Assembly (NCBI GenBank): GCA_902524845.1
Contig: CABZEW010000020.1
Location: 1 to 34,564 of the forward strand
DNA: 34,564 nucleotides
Source of the DNA: an uncultured Alphaproteobacteria bacterium
GTDB lineage: Bacteria > Pseudomonadota > Alphaproteobacteria > Rhodobacterales > Rhodobacteraceae
Direction: 5' to 3'
Positions within the stretch are counted from its first letter, which is position 1. The number at the start of each line of letters is the position of its first letter. The translations under genes were made by a program, and so were the position numbers. Below the pieces are notes generated by a model, which was given only the letters and a program-made list of their open reading frames with translations, was not told where the DNA came from and did no database searches. Shown in pieces: positions 8,389 through 18,000 of the stretch.

Positions 8389-9167
8389 ATTTGTAAATAG
8401 AATTCCATAATTTTAACAAAAAAACTTGCAAATATTAGCCCATCAAATCTGTCCAGAAATCCACCATGTCCAGGTATAATATTATCAGTATCCTTAACTC
8501 CCAAATTTCGCTTGATGTAGCTTTCTATAAAGTCACCTACTTGGGATGACAAAGCAATACCAAAAAAAATAAAAAGGAAAAAATCTGATAGGTATAAACC
8601 AAACAACTTGAGTATGTAATAAAATATAACGACAGAAATCCATCCAACTAAGATTCCAGCCCAGGTTTTTCCGGGACTAACCAGCTCCAAAACCTTTGGT
8701 CCCCCGATTATGCGACCACCAAAATACCCCCCTATATCGGCACACGCTATTGCTAATACCAAAACAATAAAAAAGCTTGTCCCTCCCAACTCTGTTGGCG
8801 AGACAAGTAAGCTGAGCAAACATGAAATTGATAAGTTTACATAAACAATAAAAAAGCTGAGGCCTTTTGATTGGGACAAATATAAAATCAGGAAAAACAA
8901 ACAAAAGTTTAAAAAGAACGTTAGAGCTAAATCAGTCTGTGAGAAATATAAAGGGAAGGTACTTAAGCCTATTAAAATTATATTATTAAAGGAAGAGTAT
9001 CTTTTGAAATCAAAAAGTTTAAACAGCTCTCTTAAAAAGAGCATGTTTAATATCCATATCGCGGGCTTAAGTAAAACGGGTGCAACTAGTGCAAACAAGA
9101 AAAGAAGTGAGATCAATACCAAAGCTGATAAAGATCGCAATTTTAGATCCTCAAACACTAACCACAC
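8385..9167 (-). CDS. cdsA: Phosphatidate cytidylyltransferase CdsA
   Basis: Multi-pass inner-membrane enzyme that makes CDP-diacylglycerol from phosphatidic acid and CTP, the branch point of phospholipid synthesis. Hydrophobic membrane segments occupy most of the protein, and the C-terminal family signature IKRNLGVKDTDNIIPGHGG followed by FLDRFDG is clear. The start is uncertain. GTG at 9167 gives 260 residues but has no good ribosome site; a TTG at 9140 is preceded by TGAGGA at suitable spacing and would begin just before the first membrane helix. uppS normally sits between frr and cdsA, but only 30 bases separate them here. Confidence 0.93.
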   Translation of the reverse strand: MWLVFEDLKLRSLSALVLISLLFLFALVAPVLLKPAIWILNMLFLRELFKLFDFKRYSSFNNIILIGLSTFPLYFSQTDLALTFFLNFCLFFLILYLSQSKGLSFFIVYVNLSISCLLSLLVSPTELGGTSFFIVLVLAIACADIGGYFGGRIIGGPKVLELVSPGKTWAGILVGWISVVIFYYILKLFGLYLSDFFLFIFFGIALSSQVGDFIESYIKRNLGVKDTDNIIPGHGGFLDRFDGLIFASFFVKIMEFYLQI

Positions 9168-9197
9168 TAATAATGAATATGCTTATGACTCTAAAAG

Positions 9198-9758
9198 TCA
9201 AAACGTTACGATCTCTGACTGCTTTTCCTTCTGCAAGCTTTCTATAAATAGTGTCATTTTATCAGTCAACGTTTGAATTTCATCACTCCATAGCTGGGAT
9301 TCGTCTTCTGACATCCCGTCACTACGCAATTTTTTAATCTTATCCATTCCATCTTTTCTGACGTTTCTGATTGCTATTTTTGCGTTCTCCGCATAAGAAG
9401 CTGCGAGTTTTGCCAATTCTTTTCTTCTTTCCTCATTTAATTCTGGAATTATTAGCCTGATAAAATTTCCTTCCGTTTGAGGCGTTAGTCCAAGCCCTGA
9501 ATTAATTAGTGCTTTTTCAACCAGATTAACATTGTTAACATCCCACACATTCACTGACAAAACCCTGGACTCAGGAACGGTCACGGTAGCACATTGATTT
9601 AGTGGAAGTTTCGATCCATAAACTTCTACAACTACAGGTTCAAGCATTGAGGACGAGGCTCGCCCAGTCCGGAGTGAAAGAAAGTCGTTTTTCAATGAAG
9701 CTATCGCGCCAGACATCCTCTTTTCAATATCACCTATGTCTAAATTGAATTCATTCAT
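9198..9758 (-). CDS. frr: Ribosome recycling factor
   Basis: Releases ribosomes from mRNA after termination together with EF-G. The 186-residue protein matches the family length and carries its typical segments: SLRTGRASSSMLEPVVVEVYG at about residues 28-48, PLNQCATVTVPESR, and the C-terminal helical hairpin around IRNVRKDGMDKIKKL. The ATG lies four bases after the pyrH stop, consistent with the universal pyrH-frr pair. Nothing unusual apart from the missing uppS downstream. Confidence 0.97.
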   Translation of the reverse strand: MNEFNLDIGDIEKRMSGAIASLKNDFLSLRTGRASSSMLEPVVVEVYGSKLPLNQCATVTVPESRVLSVNVWDVNNVNLVEKALINSGLGLTPQTEGNFIRLIIPELNEERRKELAKLAASYAENAKIAIRNVRKDGMDKIKKLRSDGMSEDESQLWSDEIQTLTDKMTLFIESLQKEKQSEIVTF

Positions 9759-9762
9759 TTCG

Positions 9763-10479
9763 TTAATTTACTGATGAGAACTTTCCTTTCCCATCAACAA
9801 TACTCAAAAAGTCGTCAGTTTCAACCAAAGAAAAAACAACAATAGGTATATTGTTATCTCTTGCTAATGCAATCGCACTTGCATCCATTACTCTAAGTTT
9901 CTCTTGCAATGCCATATCGTAGGTTACCTTTTCAAGATATTTAGCTTCTGGGTTTAATTCTGGATCTTTATCATAAATGCCATCTACCTTTGTAGCTTTA
10001 AAAATGACCTGGCATTTCATCTCTATTGCTCTCAAAGTCGCAGCAGTATCAGTAGTGAAGTAAGGGTTCCCTGTTCCAGCCGCAAATATACAAACTCGAT
10101 TTTTCTCCAAATGTCTAACAGCTCTTCTTCTAATATACGGTTCACATATTTGATCCATGGGTATAGCTGATATTACTCTTGTGTGGACATCAATCTTTTC
10201 TAACTCAGATTGCATCGCTAGTGAATTCATTACGGTTGCTAACATGCCCATGTAATCTGCAGTTGTTCTTTCCATTCCTTGCGCACTGCCTTGAAGCCCA
10301 CGAAAAATATTTCCGCCTCCTATTACCAAGCACACCTCAATCCCTTTCTCATGAACTTTTTTAATTTCTGAAGCAATTTTATTAACTGTAGGTGGATGTA
10401 ACCCCACTTTAAGTTCTCCCATAAGCGCCTCACCAGATATCTTAAGTAATATGCGTTTATATCGACTTTTAATTGCCAA
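9763..10479 (-). CDS. pyrH: Uridylate kinase (UMP kinase) PyrH
   Basis: Phosphorylates UMP to UDP in pyrimidine nucleotide synthesis; bacterial members are hexamers of the amino-acid-kinase fold. The 238 residues are full length, with [15 protein letters not shown] at the N-terminus, [10 protein letters not shown] for phosphate binding near residue 55, and the [16 protein letters not shown] and [12 protein letters not shown] segments. The start is TTG at 10479: the next in-frame ATG would remove the KISGEA motif. An AGG lies about ten bases upstream. It follows tsf with an 11-base gap in the classic rpsB-tsf-pyrH-frr order. Confidence 0.96.
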   Translation of the reverse strand: MAIKSRYKRILLKISGEALMGELKVGLHPPTVNKIASEIKKVHEKGIEVCLVIGGGNIFRGLQGSAQGMERTTADYMGMLATVMNSLAMQSELEKIDVHTRVISAIPMDQICEPYIRRRAVRHLEKNRVCIFAAGTGNPYFTTDTAATLRAIEMKCQVIFKATKVDGIYDKDPELNPEAKYLEKVTYDMALQEKLRVMDASAIALARDNNIPIVVFSLVETDDFLSIVDGKGKFSSVN

Positions 10480-10490
10480 TTTTAAGTAAC

Positions 10491-11363
10491 CTAATTAACT
10501 ATATCTTTAACTTCTGAGGCGAAGTCTTCTTCTTTCTTGTCTATACCCTCGCCGACTTTAAATCTCACGAAACTTATCAAAATTTGCTTATTGGTTTCCA
10601 ATACTTGTTTTATCGAAATATCAGGGTCCATCACGAATTTTTGGTTAAGCAGCGTGTTGTCTTGATAAAACTTTTTTAGTTTCCCTGAAAGTATTTTTTC
10701 TGCAATATCTGCAGGTTTTCCCTCTGAAACAAGCTGTTCACCAATGATTTTTTTTTCTCTGTTAACAATATCAATGTCAATATCCTTCTCAGACATCGCA
10801 AGTGGAGCAGTTGCAGCAATGTGCATTGCTAACTTTTTCCCAAAATCATCGTCTTTTTTTCCCTCTAAAGAAACTAAAACTCCTATTTTACCACAATCAT
10901 TTGAAACTGAATTATGAATGTAAGAATATATATTTGCGCCATTTATATACATAACTCTTCTCAGACTAATATTTTCACCGATCGTAGCTATCTTGTTATT
11001 TATAATTTCTTGGATACTTTTTCCAGAGACACTCTTATTCAAGAGTTCATCTTTTTGTGAAACACCGAAACCTTCATCTAAAATCAGGTTTACCAATTCA
11101 ACGAATTCTTTATTCGTTGCAACAAAATCTGTTTCTGAATTCAATTCGACGATCATAGCTTGATTTTCTTGCACCTTTACTCCAACTAATCCATCCGCTG
11201 CTATTCTAGAAGATTTCTTTTCAGCCTTTAAAAGTCCTTTTGTTCTGAGCCAATCTTCAGCAGCTTCCAAGTCGCCGTCGGTTTCTAGGAGAGCTTTTTT
11301 GGCATCCATCATACCTGCTCCGGACCTTTCTCTTAATTCCTTGACCAATAAAGCTGATATCAA
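10491..11363 (-). CDS. tsf: Translation elongation factor Ts
   Basis: Guanine-nucleotide exchange factor for EF-Tu. The 290-residue protein starts with the UBA-like domain [21 protein letters not shown], contains the EF-Tu contact motif ETDFVATN near residue 80, and ends with the dimerisation and C-terminal modules. Initiation is at TTG at 11363, preceded by GGGAG with a six-base spacer; no ATG lies near, and the family pattern starts exactly here. It follows rpsB by 37 bases. Confidence 0.96.
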   Translation of the reverse strand: MISALLVKELRERSGAGMMDAKKALLETDGDLEAAEDWLRTKGLLKAEKKSSRIAADGLVGVKVQENQAMIVELNSETDFVATNKEFVELVNLILDEGFGVSQKDELLNKSVSGKSIQEIINNKIATIGENISLRRVMYINGANIYSYIHNSVSNDCGKIGVLVSLEGKKDDDFGKKLAMHIAATAPLAMSEKDIDIDIVNREKKIIGEQLVSEGKPADIAEKILSGKLKKFYQDNTLLNQKFVMDPDISIKQVLETNKQILISFVRFKVGEGIDKKEEDFASEVKDIVN

Positions 11364-11400
11364 TTTATTCTCCCTAAATTATTATTTTCAATATTTTCCA

Positions 11401-12321
11401 CTATTTTGTTGATATTTTGGTATCGGAGTGATCTCCCTGAGGTATGTCTTCGGCAGCCTCGTTAGCATTTTCATTTGAACCAGCTTCACCGAGTTCTGGC
11501 TCAAACTTATGAGCCTCCAATTTATCCTGAGTTGTTATTCCGTCAGAAAGTTCCTGTTCTGTTTCTTTTTCTTCGGGTAATTCTTCAGCCATTGGATTGT
11601 CTGCTTCACCTAAATCAATACCAGCAGATCCTAATTGGGATTCCATTGCATCTAAAACCGTTCTACTCACTAAATCACAGTACAAAGTTATTGCTCTGGA
11701 GGCATCATCATTACCGGGTATTGGAAAATCCACGCCATCAGTAGAAGAATTAGAATCAAGTATAGCAACAACAGGTATACCAATTTTCTTTGCTTCCTTT
11801 ATTGCTATTGATTCTTTATTTGTATCCACAACAAAAAGCATGTCAGGTATGTTTTTCATATCCTTTATTCCACCGAGTGACAAATTCAACTTTTGATGTT
11901 CTTTCTCGATATTGAGGCGCTCCTTTTTTGTGAAGAGTCCTAACTGACTTTCGTCAAACGCCGCAAGATCCTTTAGTCTTAAAATAGAATTCGATACTGT
12001 GTTCCAATTAGTTAGAGTGCCTCCAAGCCATCTGTAATTTATATAATACTGCGCGCACTTTGAAGCAGCCTCTGCTACAGGTTGCTGTGCCTGCCGTTTT
12101 GTTCCAACGAACAAAATACTTCCTCCTTTAGCTACAAGCTTATGAATTTCACTCAGAGCCGAGTCCAGCATTAGAACTGTTTGCGTTAGGTCTAAAATAT
12201 GTATTCCATTCTTTGAGCCATAGATATATTCATCCATTAATGGGTTCCATCTATGTGTCTGATGCCCAAAATGCACCCCTGCCTCTAACAATTGTCTGAT
12301 ATTATAACTTGGTAAATTCAT
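11401..12321 (-). CDS. rpsB: 30S ribosomal protein S2 with acidic C-terminal extension
   Basis: Small-subunit ribosomal protein S2, first gene of the long minus-strand operon. The S2 core spans about residues 1-230 and includes [37 protein letters not shown] and the [14 protein letters not shown] segment. Residues 231-306 form an extension with about 22 Asp/Glu against five Lys and no obvious domain, making the protein about 65 residues longer than E. coli S2. Extended S2 tails occur in other alphaproteobacteria, so this may be lineage-specific. The ATG has AAGGA seven bases upstream. Confidence 0.97.
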   Translation of the reverse strand: MNLPSYNIRQLLEAGVHFGHQTHRWNPLMDEYIYGSKNGIHILDLTQTVLMLDSALSEIHKLVAKGGSILFVGTKRQAQQPVAEAASKCAQYYINYRWLGGTLTNWNTVSNSILRLKDLAAFDESQLGLFTKKERLNIEKEHQKLNLSLGGIKDMKNIPDMLFVVDTNKESIAIKEAKKIGIPVVAILDSNSSTDGVDFPIPGNDDASRAITLYCDLVSRTVLDAMESQLGSAGIDLGEADNPMAEELPEEKETEQELSDGITTQDKLEAHKFEPELGEAGSNENANEAAEDIPQGDHSDTKISTK

Positions 12322-12388
12322 GATGTTTTCCTTTTCGGTTTTACCTTAACGCATTCACCATTTATGGACCGAAATATTATTACGCGTT

Positions 12389-12403
12389 TGTGAATTTTTC
12401 ACA
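12389..12403. promoter_or_regulatory. 15-base palindrome TGTGAATTTTTCACA
   Basis: Perfect six-base arms TGTGAA/TTCACA around a three-base centre. It resembles a Crp/Fnr-family operator, but with a five-base rather than six-base spacer between TGTGA and TCACA. It lies 68 bases upstream of rpsB on the minus strand and 75 bases upstream of the kinase gene on the plus strand. The binding protein is unknown. Confidence 0.35.
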
Positions 12404-12452
12404 TCTTTAAGGCATCAAGAACCCAATATCAAGATTTTATTTATTTATTTTA

Positions 12453-12476
12453 AATATACTTTCCTTAAAGTATATT
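12453..12476. promoter_or_regulatory. 10-bp inverted repeat immediately before the PfkB kinase gene
   Basis: AATATACTTT and AAAGTATATT form perfect arms around the four-base loop CCTT, ending two bases before the ATG at 12478. Both strands of the repeat contain TATACT, a good -10 box, so this could be promoter plus operator. No clear Shine-Dalgarno lies between the repeat and the ATG, so the hairpin may cover the ribosome site or the transcript may be nearly leaderless. Confidence 0.5.
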
Positions 12477-12477
12477 A

Positions 12478-13401
12478 ATGAACGCTTCGAAAAAAAAAAT
12501 TTATATTTTTGGCTGCACAATGTGGGATGTTGTTGGAAAGCCTGTGGAAAGGATTAGCTCTGGAAAAGATTGCTCTGGTATAATCACCGAAGGGCCAGGA
12601 GGCGTGGCTTTTAACGTCGCCATGGGGCTTTCAAAGGTTCTAACAGCAAATAGTTTTGAATTAAATTTAGTATCAGTAATTGGTAAAAATGAAAAGACAC
12701 AGATCATATACTCTTCCCTAATTGAAAATGACATAAAAACAAAATATATGACAGTTAAAGGAAGGCAAAATGATACGTATTTGTCAATTGAAAAAGAAAA
12801 CGGAGAAATATTTGGGTCTATCAATTCATCAGATGTTTTCCTGTCTAGTCAGAATGATATCAAAGAAAGTTTTTCATATATATGCGCGATGCATAAGCAA
12901 AGCCACGCTAAAGCTATTTTAATTTTTGATGGCAATTGTCCAAGAGAATTTTTCGACTTTGTAAAAAAGGAAACAGAAGAAGAAATATTTACCAAATATT
13001 TTATACCTGCTAATTTTTCAAAACTGAATGAATTCAAGAATGACGCACATTATTTCAAGGGATTTAATCTATTTATAAATCTCAGAGAGGCCAATGTTTT
13101 GATTGGATCTCCAAGTTTTAACAACTCGATAGATGCATCAAAAGCTATTTTTGAAAAAATAAAAACTGAAACAAACTTGATAATCGTTACTGACGGTCCA
13201 AACGTTGCATGTGGCGTTAGTAAAAAACAAATAGCGAGAGTAAAGCCAAGTGTGATAAAAGAAAAGGTATCTAGACTAGGAGCCGGTGATGCCTTCTTTG
13301 CTTACTTTCTTTCCTTTAAAGAATTAAACCCAAGTGCATCAATTAAGGAAAGTTTATCTGCCGCAGTTGAAAAGACACAAACGTTTTTAAAGAACAAATG
13401 A
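12478..13401 (+). CDS. psuK: PfkB-family sugar kinase, probable pseudouridine kinase
   Basis: Ribokinase/PfkB-fold kinase, 307 residues. It shows the sugar-binding GGVAFNVAMGL near residues 41-51, and the catalytic anion-hole motif as RLGAGDAF, with GAGD at residues 268-271 and Asp271 the expected base; the usual DT/DS before GAGD is replaced by SRL. The substrate assignment comes from context: its stop overlaps the start of the pseudouridine-5'-phosphate glycosidase gene as ATGA, and psuK-psuG pairs phosphorylate pseudouridine and then split it to uracil and ribose 5-phosphate. On sequence alone another nucleoside or sugar would be possible. A 10-bp inverted repeat just upstream suggests regulation. 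Confidence 0.85.
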   Translation: MNASKKKIYIFGCTMWDVVGKPVERISSGKDCSGIITEGPGGVAFNVAMGLSKVLTANSFELNLVSVIGKNEKTQIIYSSLIENDIKTKYMTVKGRQNDTYLSIEKENGEIFGSINSSDVFLSSQNDIKESFSYICAMHKQSHAKAILIFDGNCPREFFDFVKKETEEEIFTKYFIPANFSKLNEFKNDAHYFKGFNLFINLREANVLIGSPSFNNSIDASKAIFEKIKTETNLIIVTDGPNVACGVSKKQIARVKPSVIKEKVSRLGAGDAFFAYFLSFKELNPSASIKESLSAAVEKTQTFLKNK

Positions 13402-14333
13402 TTAAGAAATTTTTGAATAAAAACAAACATTTTGTTAAGTGCTCAAGGGAAGTATTAAAAGCTATTGACAGAGAGATTCCTTTAGTTGCTCTGGAGAGCT
13501 CAATAATATCGCACGGAATGCCGTATCCCCAATCACTAGAAATGGCAAAAGAAATAGAAGAAATAATTAGAGATGAGGGCGCACAACCTGCAACTTTAGC
13601 TCTACTAGATGGTAAAATCCAGATTGGCCTGGATCCAGAAGTTCTAGATGCGTTCGCAAAAATACAAAGCGTGGAAAAAGTATCTAGCAGTAACCTTGAT
13701 AGCACTATTTTTTCAAAAAAAGCTGGGGGCACAACCGTAGCAGGCTCACTGAGAATTTGCAACCTGGCAGCGATTTCAGTATTTGTAACAGGTGGAATCG
13801 GAGGAGTTCATCGGGATGCCTCTGAAAGCATGGATGTATCCGCGGACCTTCAAGCTATAAAAGAGTCAAAAATTATAACTATTTGTGCCGGCCCAAAAAC
13901 AATCTTGGATATATCAAAGACTTATGAGGTTCTAGAAACATTATCAATTCCAGTTTTTTCATATAGACAAAAAAACTTGCCCGCTTTTTGGTACCGAGAT
14001 AGTGGAATAAGCTCTGCTTGCCAAATAGATAGCCCAGAAGAAATTTCAGAAATTTTTTCAATTGCTAGAGAAACAAATTCCAGCAAAGGAATATTGCTTT
14101 GTAACCCAATACCAAAAAAATATTCTCTGGAACGAGTGCAACTAGAACCGTTGATTTCTAGCGGAGTAATAGAGTTAAAAAAAGCTAATATAACTGGTAA
14201 AAAACTCACTCCTAGTTTATTGAGCTATTTAGTTAAGAAGACAAACGGTAAGACACTTCTTTCGAATATTGAACTTGTAAAAAGTAACGCGATGCTTGGC
14301 GCTAAAATTGCCAAAGCTTTAAAATTTGCTTAA
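13398..14333 (+). CDS. psuG: Pseudouridine-5'-phosphate glycosidase
   Basis: Cleaves the C-glycosidic bond of pseudouridine 5'-phosphate, giving uracil and ribose 5-phosphate for salvage of RNA breakdown products. The 311-residue protein is full length. It has ALESSIISHGMPYP with Glu33 matching the catalytic Glu of the E. coli enzyme, a Lys94 matching the active-site Lys, TGGIGGVHR near residues 131-139, and Lys167 in CAGPKTILD at the position of the Schiff-base Lys. A SNA motif near residue 296 holds the likely catalytic Asn. Four-base overlap with the kinase gene implies coupled expression. Confidence 0.93.
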   Translation: MIKKFLNKNKHFVKCSREVLKAIDREIPLVALESSIISHGMPYPQSLEMAKEIEEIIRDEGAQPATLALLDGKIQIGLDPEVLDAFAKIQSVEKVSSSNLDSTIFSKKAGGTTVAGSLRICNLAAISVFVTGGIGGVHRDASESMDVSADLQAIKESKIITICAGPKTILDISKTYEVLETLSIPVFSYRQKNLPAFWYRDSGISSACQIDSPEEISEIFSIARETNSSKGILLCNPIPKKYSLERVQLEPLISSGVIELKKANITGKKLTPSLLSYLVKKTNGKTLLSNIELVKSNAMLGAKIAKALKFA

Positions 14334-14353
14334 AAAATATATGGAGCAATCAA

Positions 14354-14974
14354 ATGGGAAAAATTTTTCAAAAATTACGACGTGATTTTCTAACAGGATT
14401 AGTCGTTCTAATACCAATAGTTCTTACTGTTTATTTGGTTTGGAGCGTAATTAGCTTTATCGATAAAGTTGTTATCCCAATTATTCCTCCCAAATATAAT
14501 CCTCTAGACTTGTTTGATATATATATTCCCGGTCTCGGTGTTTTTTTATTTCTAATTACCACCACTCTTATTGGATCTATAGCATCAGGGTTTTTAGGAA
14601 GGAGAGCCATCTCATTAGGTGAAAAAATTCTTTCACGAACACCAGTGATAAGTACGATTTACAACTCAATTAAGCAAATTATACAAGCCGTCTTCAAACC
14701 AGATGGGACTAACTTTAAGCAACCATGTCTGGTGCAGTATCCGAGAAAAAATGTATGGGCAGTGGCTTTTATTTCAACAGAAACTTTCGGTGAAATAAAA
14801 CAAAAAATAAATTTAGGCTCTCTTGTAACAGTTTTTTTACCGACCACCCCGAACCCGACATCTGGTTTCATGTTGTTTGTTCCCAAAAATGATATAATAC
14901 TCCTCGATATGTCGGTTGAAGACGCAGCAAAGCTCATAATCTCGGCAGGGCTGGTAATGCCAGAGAAAAAATAA
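14354..14974 (+). CDS. DUF502 family membrane protein
   Basis: Member of the DUF502 inner-membrane family, function unknown. The 206-residue protein opens with the characteristic RRDFLTGLVVLIPIVLTVYL, has a second hydrophobic segment around residues 58-80, and contains the family-typical SRTPVISTIYNSIKQI and FLPTTPNPTSGFMLFVP stretches. An ATGGAG ribosome site lies seven bases before the ATG. It follows psuG by 20 bases and is probably co-transcribed, though a functional link is doubtful. In many alphaproteobacteria this gene lies near recG, sdhE and mfd; here only mfd is adjacent. Confidence 0.9.
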   Translation: MGKIFQKLRRDFLTGLVVLIPIVLTVYLVWSVISFIDKVVIPIIPPKYNPLDLFDIYIPGLGVFLFLITTTLIGSIASGFLGRRAISLGEKILSRTPVISTIYNSIKQIIQAVFKPDGTNFKQPCLVQYPRKNVWAVAFISTETFGEIKQKINLGSLVTVFLPTTPNPTSGFMLFVPKNDIILLDMSVEDAAKLIISAGLVMPEKK

Positions 14975-15054
14975 AAAAAAAGTTGGAATTTTATTTTTTT
15001 TTAAGTAAGCTCGTATGACTGCTCGATAGGTTTCTTGCCTGTATGAAACCTGCC
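14975..15054. terminator. Convergent intergenic region with possible terminators
   Basis: Eighty bases between the DUF502 and mfd stop codons. An A-rich stretch followed by a TTTTATTTTTTTTT run (about 14967-15002) can fold as an AT-only hairpin ending in U residues in the plus direction. At 15028-15051 a seven-base inverted repeat AGGTTTC/GAAACCT with a ten-base loop lies just past the mfd stop, but without an adjacent U tract on that strand. Function as terminators is plausible, not proven. Confidence 0.4.
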
Positions 15055-18000
15055 TCAATAACTGGCGTCTTCTTTGGGAGGCGCCTTTTTTTTTATGTAT
15101 TTTTCCATATTTTTCAATAATTTGTAAGACGAACTTAATAGTTCGCCTTTTTTTGTTTTTATGAATAATTTTTCATTTGTGGGTCTAATATTACCCTTAT
15201 CTGATTCTATAAAAGCTAATAGTCCGGTTACGTTTTCTACCTTTCCCTCTCTGAATTTAATAGTGACACCTTTAGCTCCAGCTTCAAGCAACTCAATTTC
15301 AAGGTACTTACACTTCTCTTTTATTTTAAGAATGTTTGCTAAGTTAATAATTTCCCTAGGCAATTTTCCAAACCGGTCAATCAGCTCTGCAAGTAATGAT
15401 TCCAATTGTACTTGATTTTGAAAATTTGATAGCCTTCGATAAAAACTTAGTCTTGAACCCGAGTCCTTTATGTAGTTCTCAGGTATCCTAGCGGTCACGG
15501 GAAGTCTTATAATAGGAGACCAATTTTCTTCGAGATTGGAATTATTACCTTCATTCTTTTTCACTTTTAAAGAATTAATAGTTGATTGTAGCATCTCTTG
15601 ATAAAGAGATGGGCCAACTTCATTAACTTGGCCAGTTTGTTCTTCGCCCAAAATATTCCCCGACCCTCTCATTTCTAAGTCTTGTGAAGATAAAGTGAAT
15701 CCTGAAACTAAGGAATTTAACTCCTTTATTAAATCGAGACGCTTTTTAGCAGTTTTTGTTAGTGTGGCGTTTCCTTTTGTAACTAAATAAGCGAAGGCTC
15801 TCTTATTTGAACGTCCTACCCTCCCTCTTATCTGATATAGCTGACTTAAACCAAACAACTCCGCTTTATATATAATTATAGTATTTGCTCTTTGGACATC
15901 GAGACCGCTGCCAATAATATTTGTTGAAACTAGAAGGTCGAATTCTCCATAGTAAAAAGCTGAGATGGTTTTTTCTAATTCTTTATTTTTTGTTTTTCCC
16001 GTAGCAACCATATATTTAACTTCGGGGAGAAAGTCATTGAGGAAATCTTCTATGGTACGTATATCTTTAATTCTTGGAGCCACAAAAAATACTTGTCCAT
16101 CTCTCTTTATCTCACGCATAATAGCAGACCGTATGGTACCCCGATCAAAATCAATAACATTTGTTTCAATAGGCATTCTATTTTTTGGAGGCGTATTAAT
16201 TAGTGAAAGATCCCTTATACCGGAAAAAGCCATTTGTAATGTCCTTGGAATAGGGGTAGCCGATAGTGTTAATACATGAACGTCATGATATAGCGATTTT
16301 AACTGTTCTTTTTGATCTACTCCAAAGCTCTGCTCTTCGTCTACAACGACCAAACCAAGATCAACAAATTTAAGACTTTTATTGATAACACTATGTGTTC
16401 CGATCAATATATTTACAGCACCATTTGAGAGGTCATCTCTTATTTGGTTTGCCTCCATAGCATTTGTTAATCGGGAAAGCATTTTTATATTGAAAGAATA
16501 GCCGTCGAATCGCTTTTCAAAAATTTCATAATGCTGTTTAGCTAAAAGCGTCGTGGGAGCCGCTAATACAACTTGTCTGTTTTCAGTGACCATTATAAAG
16601 GCTGCTCTTATCGCTACCTCCGTTTTTCCAAAACCTACATCACCACAAATGAGTCTATCCATAGGGTTACCCGTGGACAAATCTTCAATTACATCCTTGA
16701 TTGCTTGCAATTGATCAGGAGTTTCTTCATAGGGAAACCTATTACAAAATTCTTGAAAAATATCATTTTGTATAAGAACCTTCTTAGTGTTTATCAGTTT
16801 TCTTTCTGCAGCAACCTTAATAAGTTTTTCAGCAATTAGTTTTATTTTCTTTTTGACTGTTGCTTTTCTAAGTTGCCAATTAGCAGAACCAAGCTTATCT
16901 AGCTTCGCGTCAGAAAGACCTAAAGGTGAAATTAGTTCAATATTTTCTACGGGAAGAAATATTTTATCAGAGCCTGCATAATTTATTTCAAGGAAATCAT
17001 TATTAACTCCATTAATCTCAAAATTTTTAAGGCCCTTGAACTTTCCTATTCCATAATCTACGTGAACGACTAGGTCTTCTACATTAAGAGAATTTAAATC
17101 CTCAAAAACAGCAGTGAAGTTACGACGCTTTACCGCTCCGGTACTTCTTAATTTACCCCCAAAAATTGCTTTTTCTGTTATTATTTCGAATTGAGGAGTT
17201 GAAAAACCTAAATCTAATTGTGTGACTGCATAGTAGATTTGCCTAGGATAGTTATCTATATCATCAACATTTTTTATTTTTCTTGTAATAGTTAAATCGT
17301 GCTCTTTTAAGAGACTAATAAGCCTTTTTATTGACCCCTCGGAATGACCAGATAGGATAATCGATCTCTGTTTTAATATATGCCTCAAATATTTCACGAC
17401 TTCGCTAAAAAGAGATATGTCCTCCTTATTACGCTCTACTGAAAAGTCTTTTGTTGGGGTATATATTAAGTCTAATTTTTCGGTAAAAATCTGATCAATT
17501 CTCTTAATACGATACACTTTAATAGCTTCCGCAAACTCCGATGGAGACAAATAATGTAAGGTAGGCTCCAAGAGAGAAAGTTTGTTGCTATTATTATTCA
17601 CAGCCTTCAAATCGAAGCTTCTGCTTTCGATTAGCTGCTCCCATTTGTCTTTAATCATAAAATCTAGATCGTGGTCGAAAGATAGAGAAGCTCCACCTAA
17701 AGCAGAAAATATAGATACAAGTTTTGGATTGAATAAAGGCAACCAATGTTCTATGCCTTCAATTAATACTTTTTCCGAAATTGAGTTATAAACTCTATCG
17801 CTTGTTTGTACTGTTCCTATTGTTCTTCGATAATTTTGCCTAAACATATCAATTGTTCGCTTATCTAACATGATCTCTGACACAGGGAATATTTCTATAT
17901 CTTTTATAAACCCATTAGATCTTTGGCTTGACGGATCGAAGGTTCTTATTTTTTCTAACTTTGTTCCAAATAAGTCTAGCCTGACAGGATCTTTAATTTC

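Larger units (their letters stand above)
12322..12477. promoter_or_regulatory. Divergent promoter region between rpsB and the pseudouridine operon
   Basis: This 156-base AT-rich spacer should hold promoters for both directions. It contains a 15-base palindrome near its middle and a strong 10-bp inverted repeat against the plus-strand gene (both listed separately). The rpsB ribosome site AAGGA sits at the left end. I could not assign a -35/-10 pair for rpsB with confidence, and no small ORF or RNA gene is evident. Confidence 0.5.

Noticed and set aside
14967-15002. AT-only hairpin as a strong intrinsic terminator
   Set aside because: The stem has no G-C pairs and could reflect base composition. 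It is kept only as a possible terminator.
16573-16839. Plus-strand open frame inside mfd
   Set aside because: Antisense to the translocase domain of mfd, with no support beyond being open.
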